DNA from: Prevotellaceae bacterium
Lineage (GTDB): Bacteria; Bacteroidota; Bacteroidia; Bacteroidales; UBA932
Reading direction: 5' to 3'
Assembly: GCA_031290835.1 (NCBI GenBank)
Contig: JAISLN010000271.1
Span: 1-32,711, forward strand
DNA length: 32,711 bases
Part shown: piece by piece, positions 1 to 7,637 of the stretch
Layout of the letters: each line of letters starts with the position of its first letter
How positions within the stretch are numbered: the first letter of the stretch is position 1
Program-made: the position numbers and the translations under genes
The notes under the pieces: model-generated
Told to the model about the DNA's origin: nothing
Database searches by the model: none
The model's input: only the letters and a program-made list of their open reading frames with translations

Positions 1-830
1 CGCTGCATCCGCTTCAGCGCAGGCTCAAAGCCCTTGGTGTTGATTGTTTTCTTGCCTGCCAGCACCTCCAGGATTTCCACGTACATGGGGTGTATAACAA
101 AGCTGTTGTAGTAGTCAAAAGCGAAGCGCGGACCATCGGAGTACCAGCCGTCGCCCACGTACCACTCCTCTATCTTGCGAAGCGCATAGCTGATGCGGTC
201 TTCGTCGTAGTCCGCGCCCACCGAGGCAAGAAACGTTTCGAGCATGGCGCAGAAGAGGAGCCAGTTGGTGCTGAATTGAGGTACCCGCCGCAAACCCTTG
301 AATTCTTCAATAAATCGTTGCTTGGTAGCGTCGTCCAGCGGCTCCCACAGCTGCTTGGGCGCGCGCAAAAAGCTGTTGGCGATGTAGGCGGCGTCAACCA
401 GCGGCTGACCCTCGCGCTTCCACTCTAGGTAGTCGGGGCTATCGGGGTTTACGGCGTTGGCGTAGCTCTTCAGCGCCCACTCCAGGAGCTGCTTGCGCTG
501 CTTTCCCTCTTGGGTATCATCTTCGGGCAGGGCGAGCCACGGCGCCAGGCCGGCCATCAGGCGACCAAAAGCCTCCATGTAGGATACGGTTTTGCTGCGG
601 CCGTCCCACGTGGGCGACAGCTCAAGCTCCATATTTTTCACCAGCTCCCCGCGGCTCATGTTGCTGAGCACAGGCTCCGAAATCTTGTACAGCAGGTCAG
701 CCCAGTACTTGCGGTCTTGCTCGCCCGTACTTGCCGCCTCTTTTTTCTTATCCTTGGCCGACAGCGCAACGGCACAGCCAAAAATTGCCGCACCCAGCAA
801 AAACCCTCGAAAAAACGTTCCTTTTTTCAT
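1..830 (-). CDS. DUF2264 domain-containing protein, C-terminus cut off by window edge
   Basis: The reverse strand is open from an ATG at 830 to the left edge, giving about 276 residues without a stop. The protein begins with a signal peptide-like stretch (MKKGTFFRGFLLGAAIFGCA), so it is probably exported, perhaps as a lipoprotein with Cys19. The body contains blocks typical of the DUF2264 family, such as KISEPVLSNMSRGEL near residue 50, a WDGRSKTVSYMEAFGRL block near 75, and WYVGDGWYSDGPRFAFDYYN near 225-245. DUF2264 proteins are alpha/alpha-barrel-like and are often found in polysaccharide utilisation regions of Bacteroidota; their activity is not established as far as I know. The nearby GH88 enzyme fits a carbohydrate role, but this is inference. 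The C-terminal half lies outside the window. Confidence 0.8.
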   Translation of the reverse strand, partial: MKKGTFFRGFLLGAAIFGCAVALSAKDKKKEAASTGEQDRKYWADLLYKISEPVLSNMSRGELVKNMELELSPTWDGRSKTVSYMEAFGRLMAGLAPWLALPEDDTQEGKQRKQLLEWALKSYANAVNPDSPDYLEWKREGQPLVDAAYIANSFLRAPKQLWEPLDDATKQRFIEEFKGLRRVPQFSTNWLLFCAMLETFLASVGADYDEDRISYALRKIEEWYVGDGWYSDGPRFAFDYYNSFVIHPMYVEILEVLAGKKTINTKGFEPALKRMQ

Positions 831-1028
831 GTAAGTTATTATATCTAATTGGTATTCAGAAGGATTGATGACAAACAAAACGTACGTCAGGTTATATATG
901 GCTTTCCTTACGAGTTAGTAAAAAGGCATTTAAGCAAAAGGAAATGATGCTACGCGCGGCTGTCGCCATTCCGAGCGCGAATATCAAGGCAGGAAGCAAC
1001 CCGAAGAAAACGCCCTTAGCGTGAGCTG

Positions 1029-1352
1029 CTATTGCAGCACGGCGGCAGCTTTACGGATGGGCGCATGGCGGTCGTTCACTTTGCTGTCCTCTTGCGCCGT
1101 CAGGTCGTAATCGGTTTGCATTCCGACAAGCATATACGCCGGAACCCCCAAAACGTCTTCTACGTATAGCGCAACATCAGCCGTTACCGGACGTTGACCA
1201 TTCAATATTTCATTAAATGTGGCGTACGGTAATCCTATCTGCTTTGCAAACTCCCTTTGCGATAGCTGACGACATTCCAATTCATCTTTCAAAAGTTCGC
1301 CCGGATGGTAGGGGCGAAATGATTTTAATTCGGTTGCTGTCGTTTTTGCCAT
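1029..1352 (-). CDS. higA: HigA-family antitoxin-like HTH regulator (orphan)
   Basis: This 107-residue protein has the HigA addiction-module layout: a PYHPGELLKDEL lead-in near residues 15-26, then an XRE-type helix-turn-helix (LSQREFAKQIGLPYATFNEILNGQRPV in two helices, about 30-56). In HigBA modules the antitoxin binds the HigB mRNA interferase and represses the operon. No HigB-like gene lies within 400 bases on either side: upstream are dispersed repeats and downstream a DUF2264 gene. It may therefore be a solitary regulator or the survivor of a broken module. The C-terminal 30 residues (EDSKVNDRHAPIRKAAAVLQ) are polar and do not match a domain I know. The ATG at 1352 is the natural start. 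Confidence 0.8.
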   Translation of the reverse strand: MAKTTATELKSFRPYHPGELLKDELECRQLSQREFAKQIGLPYATFNEILNGQRPVTADVALYVEDVLGVPAYMLVGMQTDYDLTAQEDSKVNDRHAPIRKAAAVLQ

Positions 1353-1407
1353 AATAGATTTACTTATAATGGTTTGTAATATCTTTTAACGAACAAACTT
1401 CAGCTTG

Positions 1408-1590
1408 GGTGTATTTGACTATGTCGATTTTCAATTCAAATTGTTGTGAGCATTAATCCGGTAGGGATTAACTTAAAAAAACATTCCGTACTTCTCTACT
1501 TTACTTTGCATCCCATAGGGATGCGTCTCTCGGTAGAAACGACAAAACCTTTCCTCTCTTTGCATCCCGTAGGGATGCGTCTCTCGGTAG
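1408..1590 (+). repeat. Dispersed composite repeat, copy 1
   Basis: The copy starts with a lead module (GGTGTATTTGACTATGTCGA, then TTTTCAATTCAAATTG) and goes on to a palindromic 'AATCC-GGTAGGGATT' segment. Two 'TTTGCATCCCRTAGGGATGC' palindromes follow, each trailed by GTCTCTCGGTAG. The same modules recur at 3469, 20256, 20650 and 30257 and, inverted, at 1592-1752. Short reading frames here are by-products of the repeat. Confidence 0.85.
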
Positions 1591-1591
1591 T

Positions 1592-1752
1592 GGTTGTTTG
1601 TATCCCGGATGCAGAGGTTGAACGAAACGGCAACATTTCTACCCAGAGATGCATACCTACGGAATGCCGCTTTAGATGATGCACATACATTTCTACCCAG
1701 AGATAATCCATATCTAAGATAATCCATGAGAGCGACAATTTGAAATGCACTC
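1592..1752 (-). repeat. Dispersed composite repeat, copy 2 (inverted and diverged)
   Basis: Read on the reverse strand this stretch gives GTGCATTTCAAATTGTCGCT, then ATGGATTATCTCTGGGTAGA and a GGCATTCCGTAGGTATGC palindrome with its trailing TCTCTGGGTAGAAA. These are the modules of copy 1 in the opposite direction, so the two copies face each other between the HigA-like gene and the tRNA. The lead module has lost its middle (GGCTACGTCGATTTTC), so this copy is degenerate. Confidence 0.7.
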
Positions 1753-1834
1753 GAACGGCAAGGGGGAATAGAATATGCTAATCCTCAATTTAGCCCCCAT
1801 TGTAGCAACAACCTCCAGATAAACAAGATATTTG

Positions 1835-1922
1835 CGGAGAGAATGGGATTCGAACCCATGATACCCTTTTGGAGTATACACACTTTCCAGGCGTGCGCCA
1901 TCGACCACTCGGCCATCTCTCC
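1835..1922 (-). tRNA. tRNA-Ser (anticodon GGA)
   Basis: The reverse strand folds as an 88-nt class II tRNA. The acceptor arms are GGAGAGA and TCTCTCC with discriminator G. A D arm (GGCCGAGTGGTCGATGGC) is followed by an anticodon loop CTGGAAA with anticodon GGA, a long variable arm typical of serine tRNAs, and the T arm GGGTTCGAATCCC. No CCA is encoded. It is transcribed in the same direction as the GH88 gene but lies downstream of it. Confidence 0.96.
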
Positions 1923-1953
1923 ATATTTAATGGCTATTTAATCACTATATTAA

Positions 1954-3276
1954 TCACTTGTTGAGCAGCGTACGGTAGCGCAGCAGCGCCTCCAAGAAAT
2001 AGTAATCGGCGTACACAAGGGGTACGTCTATTTCGGTTCCGTGCGGGATGCTGCCCACGCAATGCTTCAGCAAAAAGTTGGCGTTTTCGCCCAATCCGGC
2101 TTTGTAGGCGTCCGAAGCCAAGCTGTGGAGCATGGTTACGGCGCTTGTGAGGTAGGCTTCGCTTTGGGTGTGCGCGTAAAGCTCTAGGAGCGCCGACGCT
2201 ACAATGGCGCCTGCCGAGGCGTCGCGGTAGTGCGCAATGGGGAACTTGTCCGGCGGCACGGGGAAAAAGCTCGTCCGGTCGGGCCACGGGGCTGCGTAGC
2301 CTTCTTGCTGAGCGTTGAAGTCCCAGTAGGGAATTTTATCGGCGGGGAGGTTGGGGTGGTTCAGGAAAAAGTCAGCCAACTTTTTTGCCGTTTCCAGATA
2401 CTTTTCATCGCCCGTTTCGCGGTACATCATGGTAAAACCGTAAATTCCCCACGCCTGCCCGCGCGACCAGGTGGAGTTGTCGCTCCAGCCTTGGGCGGTG
2501 GTTTTGCTTTCCACCTCGCCCGTTTGCGGGTCGTAGCTAATCACGTGGTAGGTGCTGTAGTCGGGGCGGAGGTGGTTTTTGAGCGTTGTGTTGGCGTGGG
2601 TAACGGCAATTTCCCGAAACTTTTTGGCTTTTGCCTCGTCGCTTGTTGCCTTTGCCGCCCACATCAGCAGCTCAAGGTTCATCATGTTGTCTATGATAAC
2701 CGGAAATTGCCGCACCTTGCCGTCCCACGATTTGTTCGCTTCCCACGACTTGATGCAGCGCGTTTTTTCGCTGTAGCGGGTGCACAGCGCGGTGGCGCCC
2801 TGAGCTAAAATATCCTTGTATTCGGCGGTTTCGTTGGGCGTCAGGCGGTAGCCGTTCCCAAAGCTGCAGTACAGCATGAAGCCCAAGTCGTGGGTGCCGG
2901 TATGGGTTTTGAGCGGCTCAAGCGAAGCCGTCCACGCCTTTGCCTTTTGCTTGAACAGCTCGTCGCGGCTCAGCTCGTACAGGTACCACAGGTTGCCCGC
3001 AAAAAAGCCGCTTGTCCAGTCGTACATGTTGGCGGAGGCCAGCGAGCCGCTTTTGGTGGTGGTGCGGGGATACCTTTTCTTTACCAGATTGGTATCCACA
3101 GCCTGTAGCATTTGCTTTGCCTGCGCTACGGCAAGCTTGATGTTGCTTTCGACAAAAGCTCGCTCTTTTTTCCTGTCCGGCAGCGCAGCGCTCGGCTGCG
3201 CCTGCAACCGGTGAAGCGGCATGGCAAAAACGACCGCTAAAAGAATTGCCCAAGCATATTTTACGTTGAATACCAT
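1954..3276 (-). CDS. Glycoside hydrolase family 88 (unsaturated glucuronyl hydrolase)
   Basis: The 440-residue protein starts with a signal peptide (AWAILLAVVFAMPLHRLQAQ), so it is probably periplasmic. It matches GH88, which removes the 4,5-unsaturated uronic acid left on oligosaccharides by polysaccharide lyases. The two catalytic aspartates of the family are visible: D130 in THDLGFM and D196 in IIDNMMNLELLMWA. The DNSTWSRGQAWGIYGF block (about 268-283) and the DASAGAI block near 376 are also family hallmarks. Length is normal. It stands alone with its own promoter and no lyase in the window, so the exact substrate (chondroitin, hyaluronan, ulvan or other) cannot be told from sequence here. 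Confidence 0.92.
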   Translation of the reverse strand: MVFNVKYAWAILLAVVFAMPLHRLQAQPSAALPDRKKERAFVESNIKLAVAQAKQMLQAVDTNLVKKRYPRTTTKSGSLASANMYDWTSGFFAGNLWYLYELSRDELFKQKAKAWTASLEPLKTHTGTHDLGFMLYCSFGNGYRLTPNETAEYKDILAQGATALCTRYSEKTRCIKSWEANKSWDGKVRQFPVIIDNMMNLELLMWAAKATSDEAKAKKFREIAVTHANTTLKNHLRPDYSTYHVISYDPQTGEVESKTTAQGWSDNSTWSRGQAWGIYGFTMMYRETGDEKYLETAKKLADFFLNHPNLPADKIPYWDFNAQQEGYAAPWPDRTSFFPVPPDKFPIAHYRDASAGAIVASALLELYAHTQSEAYLTSAVTMLHSLASDAYKAGLGENANFLLKHCVGSIPHGTEIDVPLVYADYYFLEALLRYRTLLNK

Positions 3277-3299
3277 AAGTACTATTTTTGTAGTGGCTG

Positions 3300-3307
3300 C
3301 AAATATA
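3300..3307 (-). promoter_or_regulatory. -7 box for the GH88 gene
   Basis: The reverse strand reads TATATTTG, a perfect TAnnTTTG Bacteroidota -7 element, 23 bases before the GH88 start codon. No convincing -33 TTTG is seen. Expected transcript start is about 10 bases before the ATG. Confidence 0.6.
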
Positions 3308-3468
3308 ATACTTTTTATTCATAATGCAGGCGTTTCCTCAATATTTTGCAGCGCTTTGCCTGCGTATTTGCTGAGGCTGTGCGCCTTTGTGCCCGAAAAA
3401 TGTGCTTTTCTCACAGCAGCGCAAAAGTAAAATTTTTCTCAAATTCAAGCTAACTTCTAATCAGCATA

Positions 3469-3581
3469 GGTGCATTTGGCTACGCCGATTTTCAATTCAA
3501 ATTGTCGCTCTCTGAATAATCCCGTAGGGATTATCTCTCGGTAGAAGTACATCCTGCCGCCGCTCTTTGCATCCCGTAGGG
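3469..3581 (+). repeat. Dispersed composite repeat, copy 3
   Basis: This copy reads GGTGCATTTGGCTACGCCGA, then TTTTCAATTCAAATTGTCGC, an AATCCCGTAGGGATT palindrome with TCTCTCGGTAGAAG behind it, and finally TTTGCATCCCGTAGGG. Just after CCCGTAGGG (3573-3581) the expected ATGC of the palindrome is replaced by a transposon end (see 3582). It lies in the 605-base gap before the SusC operon; the rest of that gap (3277-3468 and 3641-3829) shows no gene. Confidence 0.85.
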
Positions 3582-3640
3582 TAGGGTGTTCAGACCTGCG
3601 TAATTTTTTCTGCTGATTTATGCCGAAAAAATATGCTTAA
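3582..3640 (+). mobile_element. Remnant left end of the 315-bp non-autonomous element
   Basis: The sequence TAGGGTGTTCAGACC at 3582 is identical to the 15-bp terminal repeat of the insertion sequence at 30396. The next 40 bases (TGCGTAATTTTTTCTGCTGA and on) match the left end of the element at 31976 closely. No matching right end is visible before the SusC operon, so only one end remains. It adjoins the CCC-GTAGGG core of repeat copy 3. The right limit is approximate. Confidence 0.65.
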
Positions 3641-3829
3641 CTTGCAGCAAAACAAGAAAATTCGTAGGCGTTGGTCGTCGCTGCTCTCAAAAATTTGGGG
3701 AAAATTTCTTACCTTATAATTTCTACAATAAATTTATTTATAGCATATTAAGGGCGGTAAGCTTCATTTCTTAAAGCTTTCTTCATAAACATGTCATCCG
3801 TTTGCAATAATGCTGTAATCTTCCAACCC

Positions 3830-3837
3830 TACTTTTG
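3830..3837 (+). promoter_or_regulatory. -7 box for the SusC/SusD operon
   Basis: TACTTTTG matches TAnnTTTG and lies 44 bases before the ATG at 3882. A TTTG at 3801-3804 is 25 bases upstream, somewhat further than the usual -33 spacing. It is the only good box in front of the operon. Confidence 0.55.
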
Positions 3838-3881
3838 CACCCGTAAAAAATATTTTGTTTAACGCTGAAAAAACGAAGAAA

Positions 3882-4445
3882 ATGAAAAAACAGAGATTTT
3901 ATTTGCTGCTTTTGATCTCATGCGCCGGCATGAGTAACGCCTTTTCGCAAACGCTCTTTGCGTCCTACAGCAAGGAATCGTGGGGTGCGAATAAAACAGC
4001 TTCTGCAAAGGCAGAGGCAAAATCCACCTACAAGTGGGAATTTTATTCCGTTATGCCCGACTCTTTCGACGCATCTACGTTCCGGAGCGTTGAGGAAGAC
4101 GATTTGGGGCAGCGGGTGGCTTGCCTGAAAACCTTGGTGGACAAATACTACATCCACAAGGAAGAAATTGTTCCGGGCGACCCAACGCTACGCACCATCA
4201 TTCACAAACCCAACATCTACAACGCTGCGCGTAAGGTGGAAAAGCACCTCAAAAAGGAGATAAAAAGGGGAAACCTTACGGTGCAGCAGGCGGCAGAGGA
4301 GCTGGCCTTTGTGCTGGAGGTGGCCATCGCCGCCATTGATGAGGCTGATACTCAAAGCTTCGAATCTTCGCTTCGCGCCTCAAAAGGTAGCGCAGACCAA
4401 CAAATTAGCGTGTTCAAACAGGTAAAAATCAATCGTCCTTATTAA
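3882..4445 (+). CDS. Secreted protein of unknown function, first gene of the SusC operon
   Basis: The frame is open from a TTG at 3855, but the ATG at 3882 gives a clean signal peptide (MKKQRFYLLLLISCAGMSNA, then FSQ) and is the better start, leaving a 187-residue product. The mature part is rich in lysine and glutamate. Its centre, about 105-150, looks helical (KVEKHLKKEIKRGNLTVQQA followed by AEELAFVLEVAIAAIDEA). I recognise no domain. It sits 24 bases before SusC and follows the operon's promoter, so it is probably a periplasmic or surface partner of that system. Function is unknown. Confidence 0.75.
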   Translation: MKKQRFYLLLLISCAGMSNAFSQTLFASYSKESWGANKTASAKAEAKSTYKWEFYSVMPDSFDASTFRSVEEDDLGQRVACLKTLVDKYYIHKEEIVPGDPTLRTIIHKPNIYNAARKVEKHLKKEIKRGNLTVQQAAEELAFVLEVAIAAIDEADTQSFESSLRASKGSADQQISVFKQVKINRPY

Positions 4446-4469
4446 GTTTACTTAAAACAATTAGCTATT

Positions 4470-7400
4470 ATGAAACCATTATTTGTACTTTTATTAGGTG
4501 CAGCGCTCTCAGTGGGAGGGGGGGGAAACCTCTACGCCCAAGCTATTGCGCTGAGAGGAAAAGTTTCCGACGCAAAAGGTGAAGCCTTGCCGGGAGTAAC
4601 CGTGCAGGTCAAAAACACGTCAAGGGCTACCATGACGGATTTAAACGGAACCTACTCCATCGAAGTTCCCGCAGGGCAAACCGTTGTTTTTTCCTACATT
4701 GGCTTCGTTACACACGAACAAGTTGTTGATGAACAAATCATTATCAACGTTACGCTAAAGGAGGAGCAGCAAAAGCTCGACGAGGTTGTCGTTACGGCAA
4801 TCGGTATCAAGCAGCAAAAAAAGAAGCTGGGATATACTACGCAGCAGGTTGACAACGAAGCTTTGCTGGAATCGCAAACGATGAATATCGGCAACGCTTT
4901 GTCCGGCCAAATTGCCGGGCTGACAATCAATAACCCGACCGGAATTTTTCAGTCGCCCCAAATTTCGCTGCGCGGTAAGGCGCCGTTGATAGTTTTGGAC
5001 GGCATCCCTGTGGAAACAGACTTTTTTGACGTCAACGGCGACGACATTGAGAGCATTAACGTGCTGAAAGGGCCAACGGCTTCCGCGCTTTACGGCTCAA
5101 GAGGAAAAAACGGCGCCATTCTCCTCGTTTCCAAAACCGCCAAAAAAGAGGGGCTGGAGGTGTCGATTTCTACCCAAAACATGGTTACAGCCGGTTTTAC
5201 GGTTTTCCCCGAATCGCAGAAAGAGTACGGAAGCGGCTCCAACGGGAAGTACGAATTTTGGGATGGCGCCGACGGTGGCATCTCGGACGGCGACATGACG
5301 TGGGGGCCAAAGCTGAACACCGGCGCTAAAATTCCCCAATGGAACAGCCCCATTCGCAATAAGCAAACGGGCGAAGTGATTGACTGGTGGGGAGATGTGA
5401 AGGGAACGGTTTACGACGACAAGTCGTTGTACGAAAGGGTGCCGATAGGCTGGGTGGCGCACGATAATCTGGAGGATTTTCTTCGCATGGGCGTTGTTAC
5501 CAACAACAACTTTTCCATCGCCCACCACAGCGCAAAGGCTCGCTACTACGTGTCCGGCAAGTATGCTTTTCAGCAGGGGCAGGTGCCCAACACTTCGCTC
5601 ACCACCGGCGGGCTGAACTTTAGCTCTTCGTTTGATATTACCAATAGCGTACAGCTCGATGCGTCGCTGTCGTACAACAACGTCTATTCGCCCAACTATC
5701 CGCGCTACGGATATGGCCCTAAAAATCACATCTACACCATTCTAATTTGGATGAGCGCCGACGTAAACGGGCAGGAGCTGGCCAAGCATTTCTACGTTCC
5801 GGGGCAAGAGGGCTATCGTCAGGCAAACTACAACTATGCGTGGTACAACAACCCCTATTTTGCCGCTTACGAGCTGGAGCAAACAAAAGATGTGAACGTG
5901 CTCAGCGGCAAAGCGCGCCTCAGCTGGCAAATCCTCCCGAATCTTTCCGTGCAGGGGCGCTTGGCTTTGCATCAAACAAAATCGTACGAGGACATGAAAA
6001 GCCCCAAGTCGTACATGAACTACGGGGATTCGCGCAACGGCGATTTCAAAATTTGGAACAGCGGCAGGCAAAACCTCGACGCCGACGTGCTGGCCTCGTA
6101 CTTTCGGAATTTGGGGTCGAACATCAACATTTCGGCAAATGCCGGGGCGGCCGTTTTTAACCGTCACGCTCAGTCCGAATACCAATCTACCGACGGGCTG
6201 ATTGTGCCGGCCCTCTACAGCTTGAGCAATACGCAAGGCCCTGTCATGGCGTCCAACAGCGCCGACGAGAAAGAAATCCGCAGCGTTTACGGAATGGCCA
6301 ATTTGGACTTTTACGATGCGGTGTTCCTGAACGTAACCGCCCGCAACGACTGGTCTTCTACGCTTCCGGCGTCCAACCGCTCGTACTTTTATCCGTCGGT
6401 GGCGCTGAGCACCATGGTTTCGGAATATCTCAAGCTGCCCAAAGCCGTTGACTACCTCAAGGCTTACGGCTCTTGGGCGCAGGTGTCGAGCGATTTGAGC
6501 CCGTACAGCATTTACTCTACCTACGGCAAAGGCGTAACGTATGGCTCAACTCCCTCGGTAGGCTACCCCGAAGTCATCACCAACCCCAACATTATGCCGG
6601 AAAAATCAACCTCGTACGAAGCCGGCCTATCAACGGCTTTCCTCAAGAACAAGCTGTCGCTGGAGCTGGTTTACTACCATATTCTGGATGAAAATCAGAT
6701 TATTGACCTGAACATATCCGAGGCGTCGGGTTTTAGCCGCAGAAAAGTAAACGGAAACGAGTACGCCACCAACGGCTACGAAGTGGTATTGGGAGCGCAA
6801 CCTGTTGCCAACAAGTTGCTTAAGTGGGATATTTCGGCAAACTGGAGCCGGTCGATAAAAAGGCTGACAAAAATATACGGCGATCAGCCAACGTACAATA
6901 ACCTGAAGGTGGGCGACCGTGCCGATACTTACATGGCTTCGGTTTGGCAAAAAAGCGCCGATGGGCAGCTAATACTTGACGCCAACAATTTGCTGCCCGT
7001 TAAAGACCCGTATGCTGCCAAGTTGGGGTATCTTGACCCGTCGTGGCGCTTGGGGCTTCGCAACACCTTCAATATAAAAAATTTTAAAATCGACGTAAGC
7101 ATAGATGGCGCATGGGGCGGCCTGATACGATCGCTGACGGTAGAAAAAATGTGGTGGGGCGGAAAACACCCCGCCTCCGTGGAGTACCGCGATGCCGAAT
7201 ATGCCGCCGGAAAACCCGTATATGTGCCCGATGGAGTGATTGTTACAGGTGGAGAGCTGAGCCGGGACGTGGAGGGGAACGTCATTTCCGACACCCGTGC
7301 CTACCGGAAAAACACCAACGCCGTAAGCTGGCAAACGTGGTGCCAAACGTATCCCTACCAAGCTCAGGTGCTGGATTCGGACGACGAAAAGTTTGCCAAC

Positions 7401-7625
7401 GTTTTTGACCGCTCTTTCCTCAAGCTAAGGCACTTATCTGTGGGGTACGATTTGGCCAAGCTGGCCGATTTCGGAAAAATCAAATCGTGCGAGCTGTCCC
7501 TGTTCGGCTACAACCTGCTGATGTGGAAAAAAGCGCCTTACGTCGATCCTGACTACGGCAACGATGACAACCTGCAGGATCCTAGCGCACGCTATGTAGG
7601 ATTTTCACTCAATGTTAAACTATAA
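4470..7625 (+). CDS. SusC/RagA-family TonB-dependent outer-membrane transporter
   Basis: This 1051-residue protein has the full SusC plan. There is a signal peptide (1-24, ending NLYAQA) and a carboxypeptidase-regulatory-like beta-sandwich at about 26-100 (LRGKVSDAKGEALPGVTVQV). The TonB box LDEVVVTAIG follows at 103-112, then a plug domain from about 115 to 225 (SLRGKAPLIVLDGIP; LKGPTASALYGSRGKNGAIL) and a long beta-barrel ending in FSLNVKL. SusC proteins form the pore under a SusD lid and use TonB energy to move oligomers across the outer membrane. SusD follows 12 bases later. The signal peptide is interrupted by four glycines encoded in a run of eight G bases (4518-4525), which could be slip-prone. 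The substrate is not shown by the sequence; a phosphoesterase rather than a glycosidase is the next enzyme gene. Confidence 0.96.
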   Translation: MKPLFVLLLGAALSVGGGGNLYAQAIALRGKVSDAKGEALPGVTVQVKNTSRATMTDLNGTYSIEVPAGQTVVFSYIGFVTHEQVVDEQIIINVTLKEEQQKLDEVVVTAIGIKQQKKKLGYTTQQVDNEALLESQTMNIGNALSGQIAGLTINNPTGIFQSPQISLRGKAPLIVLDGIPVETDFFDVNGDDIESINVLKGPTASALYGSRGKNGAILLVSKTAKKEGLEVSISTQNMVTAGFTVFPESQKEYGSGSNGKYEFWDGADGGISDGDMTWGPKLNTGAKIPQWNSPIRNKQTGEVIDWWGDVKGTVYDDKSLYERVPIGWVAHDNLEDFLRMGVVTNNNFSIAHHSAKARYYVSGKYAFQQGQVPNTSLTTGGLNFSSSFDITNSVQLDASLSYNNVYSPNYPRYGYGPKNHIYTILIWMSADVNGQELAKHFYVPGQEGYRQANYNYAWYNNPYFAAYELEQTKDVNVLSGKARLSWQILPNLSVQGRLALHQTKSYEDMKSPKSYMNYGDSRNGDFKIWNSGRQNLDADVLASYFRNLGSNINISANAGAAVFNRHAQSEYQSTDGLIVPALYSLSNTQGPVMASNSADEKEIRSVYGMANLDFYDAVFLNVTARNDWSSTLPASNRSYFYPSVALSTMVSEYLKLPKAVDYLKAYGSWAQVSSDLSPYSIYSTYGKGVTYGSTPSVGYPEVITNPNIMPEKSTSYEAGLSTAFLKNKLSLELVYYHILDENQIIDLNISEASGFSRRKVNGNEYATNGYEVVLGAQPVANKLLKWDISANWSRSIKRLTKIYGDQPTYNNLKVGDRADTYMASVWQKSADGQLILDANNLLPVKDPYAAKLGYLDPSWRLGLRNTFNIKNFKIDVSIDGAWGGLIRSLTVEKMWWGGKHPASVEYRDAEYAAGKPVYVPDGVIVTGGELSRDVEGNVISDTRAYRKNTNAVSWQTWCQTYPYQAQVLDSDDEKFANVFDRSFLKLRHLSVGYDLAKLADFGKIKSCELSLFGYNLLMWKKAPYVDPDYGNDDNLQDPSARYVGFSLNVKL

Positions 7626-7637
7626 AAATTATTCAGG

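Noticed and set aside
1446-1679. Small protein with repeated LHPVGMRLSV
   Set aside because: The peptide is a translation of the dispersed palindromic repeat, not of a conserved gene.
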